Assembly: GCA_910584475.1 (NCBI GenBank)
Contig: CAJUBD010000002.1
Span: forward strand, 62,001 to 126,000
Source: an uncultured Treponema sp.
GTDB taxonomy: Bacteria > Spirochaetota > Spirochaetia > Treponematales > Treponemataceae
Reading direction: 5' to 3'
Length of the DNA: 64,000 nucleotides
The notes under the pieces are model-generated. The model was not told the origin of the DNA, searched no databases, and saw nothing but the letters and a program-made list of their open reading frames with translations. Positions 56,371 through 64,000 of the stretch are shown piece by piece (positions within the stretch are counted from its first letter, which is position 1; each line of letters starts with the position of its first letter). Position numbers and translations under genes: made by a program.

Positions 56371-57621
56371 TCATTCGATCGTATCCATTCTAGCGACGTC
56401 CTTTTCGTAGTCCACGCCAGCAACGTCGAACCCATTCGTCACCAAAAAGTCGTGCTTGTAGCCTTCGATGTCGCAGTATTCGCGCAAATTTTCATCGTTC
56501 ACCGCCGCCATCGCTTTGTCGGCTTCCGCCTGAACGTCGTCGCGCAATTCCCAGTCGTCGATGCGAATGCGGTTTTCGCCGTCCACAGGAATTTCGCCCA
56601 TCGCGCTGTCCGCGCCAGTGTAAAGCCGCTCGGCAAAAAGCCGCTCCATTTGTTCGATGCAGCCTTCATGCAAGCCTTTCGCTTTCATAATCTTGAACAA
56701 AATTGCAAGGTAAAGCGAAATGACTGGAATGACCGCGCTCGAGCGAGTGACAAGGCCTTTGTTCACGGAAGCGAAAGCAGAGCCTCCCACGGATTCTTTT
56801 AACTGTTCGTTCAAATTATGGGCGGTTTTTTCCAAATGATTTTTCGCCTGACCAATCGTTCCGTCACGATAAATCGCATGTGTGAAAGAAGGTCCGATGT
56901 ACGAATAAGCTACCGTGCAAAATCCCTGCGACAAAACTCCCGCCGCAGAAAGCGCGTCAATCCAAAGCTGCCAATCTTCGCCGCCCATGACCTTTACCGT
57001 CGTGTCGACTTCGGCTTGACTTGCAGGCTCCGCGCTCGCTTCGGTGAGTTTTTCCGCCATGAAGTCCAAACATCGTCCGCCGTAAACCTTGCCAATCGGC
57101 TTGATGACAGATTTGTACATCACGGGCGCACCAGTGGCAGGATCGATTTTTTCTGGATCGTTTCGGACGGGGCTTGCCAAAGAATAAACGAGCAAGTCAA
57201 TTTTGCCGCCCATCTTTTTGATTTCCTCGATTACGTCAGCGCGCATTTTATTGCTGTAGGCATCGCCATTTAGCGTGACTGATTTGAGTCCCGCCTCATG
57301 CGCCGCCTTGTCGAACGCTTTGTTGTTGTACCAGCCTGGAGTGCCGCCCTTTGTTTCAGTGCCTTCTTTTTCAAACGAAACGCCGATTGTGTTTGCGCCG
57401 TATTCAAACGCCGCCGCAATTCGGCTGGCAAGCCCATAGCCCGTGGAACAACCCAAGACCAAAACCGTTTTAGGGCCTTTGCCGCCTTCCGCCGCAGACT
57501 TGATTCCGCGCTTTTGCTTTTGCGCCTTCACATATTCGATTTGGCGTTCCGTGTCTTTGGCGCAACCAATCGGATGCGCGTTAATGCAAATGCTGCTTCT
57601 GATTTTCGGTGTGATGATCAT
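56371..57621 (-). CDS. fabV: Trans-2-enoyl-CoA/ACP reductase (Ter/FabV)
   Basis: The product is 416 residues from ATG 57621 (AGGAGG 11 nt upstream); the longer frame to 57669 is rejected because the family begins Met-Ile-Ile-x-Pro-Lys-Ile-Arg. The NADH site is Val-Leu-Gly-Cys-Ser-Thr-Gly-Tyr-Gly-Leu-Ala-Ser. The catalytic Tyr-x8-Lys is Tyr251-Arg-Asp-Gly-Thr-Ile-Gly-Gln-Ala-Lys260. The enzyme reduces crotonyl-CoA or enoyl-ACP. The Treponema denticola member Ter is well known as an irreversible crotonyl-CoA reductase, so a role in butyrate formation or in fatty-acid elongation is possible. fabF lies nearby on the same strand. Confidence 0.95.
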   Translation of the reverse strand: MIITPKIRSSICINAHPIGCAKDTERQIEYVKAQKQKRGIKSAAEGGKGPKTVLVLGCSTGYGLASRIAAAFEYGANTIGVSFEKEGTETKGGTPGWYNNKAFDKAAHEAGLKSVTLNGDAYSNKMRADVIEEIKKMGGKIDLLVYSLASPVRNDPEKIDPATGAPVMYKSVIKPIGKVYGGRCLDFMAEKLTEASAEPASQAEVDTTVKVMGGEDWQLWIDALSAAGVLSQGFCTVAYSYIGPSFTHAIYRDGTIGQAKNHLEKTAHNLNEQLKESVGGSAFASVNKGLVTRSSAVIPVISLYLAILFKIMKAKGLHEGCIEQMERLFAERLYTGADSAMGEIPVDGENRIRIDDWELRDDVQAEADKAMAAVNDENLREYCDIEGYKHDFLVTNGFDVAGVDYEKDVARMDTIE

Positions 57622-58025
57622 TTTTCTACTTGCCTCCTTTGAAATTTTTGTCATTTCCGTGCTGGACACGGAAATCTCTTATAAAATAGATTTCGCGCTG
57701 TGCGCGGATAGGACACAGAAAATAATCTGCGTCTCATCATTTTTATCAGTGTTTATATGTCGCTTCGCGCCATTTTGCTAGTGGAAATTTATCTCATATC
57801 GCCACTCGCATGGCGCGGCAATACGACTGTCATCTTCAAGTTTCGCAACCGTCATCTTCGGGCTTGACCCGAAGATCTCTCGTTACGATATATTGTCGGG
57901 TCAAGTACTTCGCGCTTGCTCTGCAAGGAAATTATTTCACGCGTCGCTCACGCGACTGGCGGGTCAAGCCCAACAATGACACTACATTCACACATTAAAC
58001 ATGAGAATGACACCGAATTCCCGCA
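57622..58025. repeat. Repeat-filled gap between fabV and fabF
   Basis: I see no gene here. The gap holds an ATAATCTGCGTCTC unit and the GTGGAAATTTATCTCATATCGCC module with a GCC/GGC hairpin (57781-57820). It also has a hairpin ATCTTCGGGcttgaCCCGAAGAT (57854-57876), a further GGAAATTATTTCACG unit with a GTCGCTCACGCGAC hairpin (57927-57955) and an inverted GGGTCAAGCCCAACAATGAC unit (57961-57980). Confidence 0.8.
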
Positions 58026-59285
58026 TCAATTTTCTTCATATTTCTTGAAAATTACACAGCCATTGTGGCCGCCAAAACCGAGCGACGCGCTCGCAGCCGC
58101 GTTGATTGTGCCGCTTTGCCCGACGTTAGGAACGTAGTCCAAATCGCAGCCGCCTTCCACATCAGGCTCGTCCAAATTGATTGTGGGCGGAAAAAATCCG
58201 TCATTTATCGCCTTGATGCAAAACAAAGCCTCAATTGCGCCCGCGGCTCCTATCATGTGGCCGGTCATGCTTTTTGTGGAAGAAACCTTCAATTTTTTGG
58301 CATGCTCGCCGAACGCGAGTTTTACCATTTTCGTTTCGCCCGAATCATTAGCATGAGTTCCAGTTCCGTGCGCGTTGTAATATTGGATTTCCTCTGGCTT
58401 CAAATTTGCATCTTCCAAAGCGCGAGTGATTGCCTTCGCGCCGCCAGTGCCATCGGGAAGAGGAGCCGTGATATGATAAGAATCGCTCGACGCGCCATAG
58501 CCTGCGAACTCTGCGTAGATTTTCGCGCCGCGCTTTTTGGCGTGTTCCAATTCTTCCAAAACCAAAACCGCGCTTCCCTCGCCCATCACGAATCCGTCGC
58601 GATTTTTGTCGAACGGACGGCTCGCCTTGTGCGGCTCGTCATTGTAGTGAGAAGAAAGAGCCTTGAGAACCATAAAGCATCCGATGCCGAATCCCGTAAT
58701 CGTGGCTTCAGTTCCGCCCGAAAGACAGATGTCAACGCGTCCGCTTCGAACCATATCAAGCGCATTTCCCAAAGCGTCCGTGCCACTCGCGCAAGCCGTC
58801 GCCAAAGTCCAGCACGGTCCTTCGATGCCGTAAAGCATGCTCACGTTTGCCGCGCCTTCATTCGGGATGAATTCTGGAGCGGAAAGAGGCGGAATACGGG
58901 TAACGCCCGCGCCTGGCTCGAAATATTTTTTGAACGCCGCCTCGATGACATCGAATCCGCCGATTCCATTTCCAATCATCATTCCGACTTTTTCGCCCGC
59001 CAGTTTTTCTTTGTCGTAGCCCGAATCCTTGATGGCCTGCGCGCTCGCCGCCACCAAAAATTGCGTGAAGCGAGCCATCTTCCGCCCTTCCTTTGAATCC
59101 ACGCCAAAATCGGCGATGTTGAAATTCTTCACTTCGCCCGCCACTTGAACCTTGTACTCGGACGCGTCGAAAAGCGTGATTTTTTCGATGCCGCTTTTGC
59201 CCACCTTGACATTCTGCCAAGTCTCGTCCACGGAATTTCCCAGAGGAGTAACCGCGCCCAAACCCGTCACAACGACTCTTCTCAT
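58026..59285 (-). CDS. fabF: 3-oxoacyl-ACP synthase II
   Basis: The 419-residue condensing enzyme elongates acyl-ACP with malonyl-ACP. The nucleophile is Cys165 in Thr-Ala-Cys-Ala-Ser-Gly, and the His residues lie in Asn-Ala-His-Gly-Thr-Gly-Thr-His and in Thr-Gly-His-Met-Ile-Gly-Ala-Ala-Gly. The opening Val-Val-Val-Thr-Gly-Leu-Gly-Ala-Val-Thr-Pro-Leu-Gly and the closing Ala-Ser-Leu-Gly-Phe-Gly-Gly-His-Asn are standard. GGAGA lies 5 nt before the ATG. No acyl-carrier-protein gene or fab cluster surrounds it. With fabV about 400 bp away on the same strand it could supply fatty-acid synthesis, although repeats separate them. Confidence 0.96.
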   Translation of the reverse strand: MRRVVVTGLGAVTPLGNSVDETWQNVKVGKSGIEKITLFDASEYKVQVAGEVKNFNIADFGVDSKEGRKMARFTQFLVAASAQAIKDSGYDKEKLAGEKVGMMIGNGIGGFDVIEAAFKKYFEPGAGVTRIPPLSAPEFIPNEGAANVSMLYGIEGPCWTLATACASGTDALGNALDMVRSGRVDICLSGGTEATITGFGIGCFMVLKALSSHYNDEPHKASRPFDKNRDGFVMGEGSAVLVLEELEHAKKRGAKIYAEFAGYGASSDSYHITAPLPDGTGGAKAITRALEDANLKPEEIQYYNAHGTGTHANDSGETKMVKLAFGEHAKKLKVSSTKSMTGHMIGAAGAIEALFCIKAINDGFFPPTINLDEPDVEGGCDLDYVPNVGQSGTINAAASASLGFGGHNGCVIFKKYEEN

Positions 59286-59375
59286 ATTTTCTCCAAATTG
59301 ATTTTAATTTAAAACTTCAATTGAAATATTTTACCACTAAATTGCGGAAAATGTCTAGTGCAAAATCGACGCAAA

Positions 59376-59406
59376 AAAAACAGTTTCGCAAAGCGAAACT
59401 GTTTTT
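59376..59406. terminator. Bidirectional terminator
   Basis: AACAGTTTCGC and its complement pair around an AA(A) loop between 59379 and 59402, flanked by A8 on one side and T5 on the other. It lies beyond the end of the GH94 gene and can work on the minus strand. Confidence 0.85.
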
Positions 59407-59450
59407 CCTCCAACCATTAACTATTCATTTTAAATTTTTACTTATTAATT

Positions 59451-59475
59451 GCGAAGCGAGCGACGCTCGCTTCGC
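59451..59475. repeat. Perfect GC-rich palindrome at the GH94 stop codon
   Basis: GCGAAGCGAGCG and its complement are separated by one base and end 1 bp before the TAG of the GH94 gene. It may protect the 3' end of the message. Confidence 0.8.
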
Positions 59476-59476
59476 A

Positions 59477-61966
59477 CTACCCTACGATGACTTTGACGCA
59501 AACTTCTTTTTCACCGCTTGCGGCTTTTACCACAGTTCCGTCGACTTTGGCGTTTCCGCTTGTAACGGAAATCGTTACATCGCCGTCGTTCTTTTTGTTT
59601 TCCACGGTGATTTTGTATTCCACGCCGCGGAATTTTCGAGTCATCTTGGCTTTTTTGATGTGCTCTGGAAGGCGCGGCTCAATCACCAAGCCTTCGTAAC
59701 TCGGACGGATTCCGCACAGATATTGCGAAAGCGTCACGAAGTTCCAAGCGGCAGTTCCCGTAAGCCAGCTGTTTTTCGCCTCGCCGAAACGACGCGCCTC
59801 TTTGCCCGCAATCATCTGGCTGTAGACATAAGGCTCTGTGCGGTGAATCTCGCTGAATTCTTCCACCCACGCCGGAGCGATTTTCTTGTAATGCTCGAAG
59901 GCATCCTGCGGACGACCGTTTACCACTTCGCCGATGATGACCCATGGATTGTTGTGGCAGAAGATGCCGCCATTTTCCTTGTATCCCGGCGGGTACGAAG
60001 ACACTTCGCCCAACTCGATGTGATAATCCTGATATGCCGGCCAGTTGATGCAGATTCCGTATTTCGAGTCGAGATATTTTTTTACGCTGTCCAAAGACTT
60101 TTGCGGATAGCCTTTGTCCGCGCCGATTTTTGCCATCGTTCCGAAGCCCTGCGATTCGATGAAAATTTTTCCGTGCTCGCATTCATTCGAGCCGACTTTT
60201 TTGCCGGCATCGTCGTAGGCGCGGACATACCATTCGCCGTCCCAACCCGCCGTGCAAATCGCGTCTTCCATTTTTTTGCAAGCGTCCTCGGCGAATTTGG
60301 CTTCGGCCTCATCGCCCTGCATTTTGCACATCGCGACATAATCCGGAGTCACATAGACGAACATTTCGGCAATCATCACGGATTCTGCGTTCTTGCCTTC
60401 TTTGTTCGTGCAAGTCTGGAAAGAGTCGTTCGGATTCATCGAAAAGCAATTCAAATTCAAACAGTCGTTCCAGTCGGCGCGTCCGATGAGCGGAAGTCCG
60501 TGCGGTCCCATGTGAGTCGTGATATATCGATACGAACGCTTCAAATGCTCGTACATTGTCGCCTTGTTCGTCTCGCTGTTGTCGAACGGAACCATCTCAT
60601 TGAGGAAATCTTTGTCGCCAGTCTCACAAATGTAGCGACCTACGCCCAGCACGAGCCAAAGCGGATCGTCATTGAAATTCGAGCCGATGTCGGCGTTTCC
60701 GCGTTTTGTCAAAGGCTGGAATTGGTGGTACGCCGAGCCGTCCTCGAACTGTGTCGCCGCCACGTCAAAAAGCCTTTCGCGGATGCGCTTTGCGGGCAAT
60801 TGGTGCGCCGCGCCAAGCATATCCTGCGAAGTGTCGCGGAAGCCCATTCCGCGTCCGATGCCGCTTTCAAAGTAAGAAGCAGAGCGCGCGAAATTGTAAG
60901 TGACCACGCATTGATATTGATTCCAAAGCGCCATCCTGTCAAGTTTTTCGTCTCCAGTCTTGAGCGTAAAGTGCGACATAATTTCGTCCCAAAACGCCTT
61001 CAATTCTTTGAAAGATTTTTCGACCTTTGACTTCGTGTTGAATTTCTTTTGGATTTCGTAGGCTTTTTCCTTGTTGATTACGCCGCTCGCCGTGTTCGTG
61101 CGAAGCAAGCCTTTTTTCACGGATTTTTCCGCCTCGTCTTTGGAAAGCCATTTTTTATCGCTATCGTTTTCGACATAACCCAAAATGAAAATCACGGTCT
61201 TTTCTTCGCCGGGCTTTAAATTCACATTCACGCGATGAGAAGCGATCGGCGACCAGCCGTCCGCCACGGAATTTCCGCTCGCGCCTTTTACGACGGTCTG
61301 CGGATTCGCGAACGAATTGTACAAGCCCATCCAAGTCTCGCGGTCAGTGTCAAAGCCGTCGAGTTTTTCCGAGCAAGAATAAAATGCAAAATGATTTCTG
61401 CGCTCGCGATATTCTGTCTTATGATAAATCGCGCTTCCTTCGATTTCCACTTCGCCCGTAGAAAAATTGCGCTGGAAATTCTGGCAGTCGTCCGAAGCGT
61501 TGTACAAGCACCATTCTACAAACGAAACGAGCGAAAGCGACTTTTGCGCCTTGCCTTCGTTTTTGAGCGTGAGCATTTCAATTTCGCAATTCTCGCCGTT
61601 CGGAACCATATAAAGCACGTCGGCCTTCACGTCGTTCTTTTTGGAAGAAATCTTCGAATATCCGAATCCATGTCGGCATTCATAGAAATCAAGTTTGGTC
61701 TTTGTCGGCTGCCATCCCGGATTCCAAATGGTCTTTCCGTCCTTGAGATAAAAATATCGTCCGTTCGTATCAAGCGGCACGTCGTTATATCGATAGCGCG
61801 TAATGCGACGCAAACGGGCATCGGTGTAGAACATATAGCCGCCGGCAGTATTTGAAAAAAGCGAGAAAAACTTCTCGTTGCCCAAATAGTTAATCCAAGG
61901 ATAAGGTGTCTGTGGAGTTGTGATCACATACTCACGATTCTTATCGTCAAAGAAACCGAACTTCAT
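59477..61966 (-). CDS. GH94 cellobiose phosphorylase
   Basis: The product is 829 residues from ATG 61966 (TTGGAGG 6 nt upstream); a longer frame to 62002 lacks support. The N-terminal beta-sandwich opens Phe-Gly-Phe-Phe-Asp-Asp-Lys-Asn-Arg-Glu-Tyr-Val-Ile. The (alpha/alpha)6 barrel has the catalytic Asp501 in Ala-Asp-Trp-Asn-Asp-Cys-Leu-Asn and the phosphate-site segments Arg-Asp-Thr-Ser-Gln-Asp and His-Asn-Asn-Pro-Trp. It splits cellobiose with phosphate to glucose-1-phosphate and glucose in the cytoplasm. Substrate is inferred from overall likeness to cellobiose phosphorylases; other beta-glucosides are possible. The mutase at 28.8 kb could use the glucose-1-phosphate. Confidence 0.93.
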   Translation of the reverse strand: MKFGFFDDKNREYVITTPQTPYPWINYLGNEKFFSLFSNTAGGYMFYTDARLRRITRYRYNDVPLDTNGRYFYLKDGKTIWNPGWQPTKTKLDFYECRHGFGYSKISSKKNDVKADVLYMVPNGENCEIEMLTLKNEGKAQKSLSLVSFVEWCLYNASDDCQNFQRNFSTGEVEIEGSAIYHKTEYRERRNHFAFYSCSEKLDGFDTDRETWMGLYNSFANPQTVVKGASGNSVADGWSPIASHRVNVNLKPGEEKTVIFILGYVENDSDKKWLSKDEAEKSVKKGLLRTNTASGVINKEKAYEIQKKFNTKSKVEKSFKELKAFWDEIMSHFTLKTGDEKLDRMALWNQYQCVVTYNFARSASYFESGIGRGMGFRDTSQDMLGAAHQLPAKRIRERLFDVAATQFEDGSAYHQFQPLTKRGNADIGSNFNDDPLWLVLGVGRYICETGDKDFLNEMVPFDNSETNKATMYEHLKRSYRYITTHMGPHGLPLIGRADWNDCLNLNCFSMNPNDSFQTCTNKEGKNAESVMIAEMFVYVTPDYVAMCKMQGDEAEAKFAEDACKKMEDAICTAGWDGEWYVRAYDDAGKKVGSNECEHGKIFIESQGFGTMAKIGADKGYPQKSLDSVKKYLDSKYGICINWPAYQDYHIELGEVSSYPPGYKENGGIFCHNNPWVIIGEVVNGRPQDAFEHYKKIAPAWVEEFSEIHRTEPYVYSQMIAGKEARRFGEAKNSWLTGTAAWNFVTLSQYLCGIRPSYEGLVIEPRLPEHIKKAKMTRKFRGVEYKITVENKKNDGDVTISVTSGNAKVDGTVVKAASGEKEVCVKVIVG

Positions 61967-62017
61967 AAAGCCTCCAAAATAGATAGTTGTTTTTTTCAAC
62001 AAACTGTATTTTCACTA

Positions 62018-62046
62018 TTGTAACATTGCTTTTTTGCGCTGTCAAG
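62018..62046 (-). promoter_or_regulatory. GH94 gene promoter
   Basis: TTGACA (62046-62041), a 17-bp spacer and TACAAT (62023-62018) form a near-consensus promoter. The leader of about 45 nt contains a hairpin formed by AGTTTGTTG and CAACT before the GGAGG site. The rest of the gap up to 62237 is AT-rich and holds no gene. Confidence 0.8.
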
Positions 62047-62237
62047 GAAAAATTTCGCGAAACGCAATTTTTGCAAGCAGAACTCGAATTTAAAATCAGT
62101 GCGCGAATTTCTCGCAAAACAAGGCGAGGCTCGCAGCAAGCTTTCAGTTTGCGACACAACTCAGAGAAAATTTTAAACTCCTGTCATTAAAAAGCACCGG
62201 CGATTTTATCAACCTGCAATTTTTCAAAAATGCAATT

Positions 62238-63017
62238 TTATCCCAACGCCACATCCAGAACCATCATCACGATGAATCCAAGTGAAAAGCCAATTGTGCC
62301 TACATTCGAATGCTTTCCCGCCGATGCTTCCGGAATGAGTTCTTCGACCACGACATAAATCATCGCGCCGGCGGCGAACGCCAAAAGGTATGGCAGCACG
62401 CCGACAATCCACTGCTTGAGAAGAATGGTCACTGCCGCCGCGATGGGCTCGACCACGCCGGAAGCCACGCCATATCCGAACGCCTTCGCCTTCCGCTCGC
62501 CGCTTCCTGCAAGCGAAAGCGAGATTATCGCGCCTTCGGGAAAATTTTGCACCGCGATTCCGAGCGAGAGTGCCATCGCCGCCGCAAGACCAACCCCTGT
62601 TTCACCTGAAATGAACGCCGCGAAAACGACACCCACCGCCATTCCTTCTGGAATGTTGTGAAGCGTCACGGCAAAAAACAGCATCGCGTTCTTTCCGAAT
62701 TTTTTTCCGCCCATTCCCTCGGGCGAGTCGGAGTTGATGTGCAGGTGAGGAACAAGCATGTCGAGCAGGAACAAGAACGCGATTCCGAGCGCGAAACCGA
62801 TTGCCGCCGGCATAAACGCGAGCCGTCCCATTTTTTGTGAACCGTCAATCGCGGGAATCAAAAGCGACCACACGGATGCCGCCACCATCACTCCCGCGGC
62901 AAAGCCCAGCAAAAAATGCTGTGTTTTTGCCTCGATTCCTTTTTTTAAAAAGAAAACGCATGCCGCGCCCAATACCGTTCCCAGGAACGGAATCAAAATT
63001 CCAGACAAAACATTCAT
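62238..63017 (-). CDS. ZIP-family divalent metal transporter
   Basis: The 259-residue membrane protein has about eight hydrophobic segments. The ZIP signature helices are clear: His-Asn-Ile-Pro-Glu-Gly-Met-Ala-Val-Gly (helix IV metal site) and Ala-Val-Gln-Asn-Phe-Pro-Glu-Gly-Ala (helix V). The Asn-Phe-Pro-Glu-Gly form in helix V, in place of His-x3-Glu, occurs in the ZupT/GufA branch. It probably takes up zinc, iron or manganese. A His-containing loop (Val-Pro-His-Leu-His-Ile, about 90) lies between segments. It stands alone, and its weak promoter (TACACT at 63029-63024) also ends 6 nt before the ATG. Confidence 0.92.
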   Translation of the reverse strand: MNVLSGILIPFLGTVLGAACVFFLKKGIEAKTQHFLLGFAAGVMVAASVWSLLIPAIDGSQKMGRLAFMPAAIGFALGIAFLFLLDMLVPHLHINSDSPEGMGGKKFGKNAMLFFAVTLHNIPEGMAVGVVFAAFISGETGVGLAAAMALSLGIAVQNFPEGAIISLSLAGSGERKAKAFGYGVASGVVEPIAAAVTILLKQWIVGVLPYLLAFAAGAMIYVVVEELIPEASAGKHSNVGTIGFSLGFIVMMVLDVALG

Positions 63018-63171
63018 ATTTTAAGTGTAAATTTTTATTTAGGAAAAATCAAGTTGTTCTTGCAAACAAGGCAAAATATGCCTGCATTCCAGCTTTCTAT
63101 TTGCGTTCATCTGCGCAAACCTGCATTAATGCGCGTCAAACCGCTTTTCAAATCCGCTTGCGCGAAAAATA

Positions 63172-63200
63172 TTGACTATTTCATTTTCTATGCGTAAAAT
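63172..63200 (+). promoter_or_regulatory. Promoter of the YczE-like gene with leaderless geometry
   Basis: TTGACT (63172-63177), a 17-bp spacer and TAAAAT (63195-63200) end 6 nt before the ATG at 63207. No ribosome binding site is present. Confidence 0.75.
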
Positions 63201-63206
63201 GAATTT

Positions 63207-63881
63207 ATGAAAATCCCAAAAAATCATTTCACGTTTTCGCAATTCATCGTTCCGAATTTTAAAAAGAAATTTCTGCTTATGTTTTTTTCGATTTTGTTGA
63301 TGGGATTCTTCCTTTCGTTTTTAATTGAAGTGGGATGGGGCACTGATCCGGCATCTTTTTTGAATCTGAATGTTTCGCATGTGATTGGCTGGACATTCGG
63401 AAATTGGCAGCTCACACTGAATCTTTTGATGCTGATTGTTTTAATTGTGTTCCGGCCTACGCTGATTGGATTCGGAACAATTTGCAATATGGTTTTAATC
63501 GGCTACACGGCGGATTTTTTTTGCTTCGTTTGGAGAAAAACCGCGCTGCATGATTTTATTTTGCAAAACGGATTTTCGGCGAAAATCGCGTTCTTTTCAA
63601 TTTCGATAGTCGCGTTTGTTTTCGTCGCCGCAGTTTATATGAATTCGGAAATGGGACTTTCGCCCTATGACGGCGTGGCGAAATTTTTCTCGCAGGCACT
63701 TCCGTTTCCATTTTTCGTTTCAAGAATGATTTATGACCTTTCGTTTGTCGCGATAGGCTTTGGCGCTTCGTTTCTTTCCGCTGACGGAATACAAGGTTCG
63801 GCGTTGGGCGCGAGCATAATTGGCATTTTGCTCGGTCCTGCGATAACGCTCGTCGGAAAATTGGTGAAGAAATTTTTGTAG
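63207..63881 (+). CDS. YczE/YitT-like membrane protein
   Basis: The 224-residue product has about five membrane segments (first at 22-44). The layout matches the YczE/YyaS group (DUF6198-like): an early Gly-Trp-Gly-Thr-Asp-Pro motif, Gly-Phe-Gly-Thr-Ile-x-Asn in the middle and Gly-Leu-Ser-Pro-Tyr-Asp-Gly in the second half, the latter two being internal-repeat counterparts. Members have no established function; some lie near antibiotic or sugar transport genes. It has no operon partner here. The last three bases of the window's next gene lie on the opposite strand, so the two genes converge. Confidence 0.8.
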   Translation: MKIPKNHFTFSQFIVPNFKKKFLLMFFSILLMGFFLSFLIEVGWGTDPASFLNLNVSHVIGWTFGNWQLTLNLLMLIVLIVFRPTLIGFGTICNMVLIGYTADFFCFVWRKTALHDFILQNGFSAKIAFFSISIVAFVFVAAVYMNSEMGLSPYDGVAKFFSQALPFPFFVSRMIYDLSFVAIGFGASFLSADGIQGSALGASIIGILLGPAITLVGKLVKKFL

Positions 63882-63900
63882 GAATTTTTTTTAAGAAGAT

Positions 63901-64000
63901 TCAGTGAAAACTTAATTTTTCAATTTGCTCCGACGCGCATTTGAACTCGTCCGCGTCCGCAAACTGAATTTGAATTTTTTTTGAATCGACTAGCTCAATC
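63901..64000 (-). CDS. 3' end of an unidentified gene (partial)
   Basis: On the minus strand an open frame enters from the window edge and runs 32 codons to TGA at 63903-63901. It ends Gln-Phe-Ala-Asp-Ala-Asp-Glu-Phe, then Cys-Ala-Ser-Glu-Gln-Ile-Glu-Lys-Leu. Codon use looks like that of the neighbouring genes, and the frame is convergent with the YczE-like gene. Too little is present to name it. Confidence 0.5.
   Translation of the reverse strand, partial: IELVDSKKIQIQFADADEFKCASEQIEKLSFH

Noticed and set aside
59321..61030. Long plus-strand open frame (569 codons)
   Set aside because: It is the antisense shadow of the GH94 gene, which has full domain evidence; the shadow protein is rich in Arg, His and Phe and has no ribosome binding site.

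Overview
The window looks like a stretch of a spirochaete chromosome, most likely a Treponema-like, host-associated anaerobe. The evidence is a trans-2-enoyl-CoA reductase of the Ter/FabV family, many exported proteins and lipoproteins with spirochaete-style lipoboxes, HlyC/CorC paralogues, and the order murB - cysS - ECF sigma factor, which I recall from Treponema pallidum (a memory, not a search result). There are no rRNA or tRNA genes, CRISPR arrays, phage genes or transposases that I can recognise. It reads as ordinary chromosome with a remarkable load of small palindromic repeats.

Layout. 1-4.3 kb: four exported proteins of LPP20/CsgG/LpoB type, the last cut by an in-frame stop. 4.5-9.8 kb: purine permease, then a MarR regulator with a MacB-type ABC exporter. 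10-15 kb: an ECF sigma factor, its anti-sigma factor and a transglutaminase-like protein that lacks the catalytic Cys, followed by cysS. 14.8-24.9 kb: murB carrying two in-frame repeat insertions, a hybrid histidine kinase, a lipoprotein with a G8 tract, a giant ankyrin lipoprotein, a TPR-like exported protein and an orphan metN. 25-28.7 kb: a thioredoxin-like lipoprotein and two HlyC/CorC proteins in one operon. 28.8-39.4 kb: sugar metabolism (phosphohexomutase, GH16 lipoprotein, PfkB kinase, an (alpha/alpha)6-type glycosidase) mixed with treponemal exported proteins of unknown role. 39.5-45.4 kb: polyphosphate genes (Ppx-HD, Ppk1) and proS. 45.6-51.5 kb: TraB protein, a TfoX-GNAT fusion, a kinase-like protein, a degenerate Fic protein and carA. 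51.8-59.3 kb: GH13 amylase lipoprotein, serine acetyltransferase, RlmM-like methyltransferase with PilZ, Ter/FabV, FabF. 59.5-64 kb: GH94 phosphorylase, ZIP transporter, YczE-like membrane protein and the 3' end of one more gene.

Three genome-level patterns stand out. First, a mosaic family of intergenic palindromes (core GAGTTTT...AAAACTC plus several modules) has entered genes: two 59-bp copies lie in frame in murB, one in the signal peptide of the ankyrin lipoprotein, and another hairpin supplies the stop codon of the RlmM-like gene. This resembles Rickettsia palindromic elements. Second, up to ten genes have a promoter whose -10 box ends exactly 6 nt before the start codon with no ribosome binding site, so their mRNAs are predicted to be leaderless. 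Third, the Fic gene and its flanks hold 14 perfect and 3 near copies of the octamer TTGCGATA in 1.15 kb, used in all three reading frames, which suggests a DNA-level signal rather than a protein motif.

All functions are assigned from recognised motifs by eye; no database search was possible.
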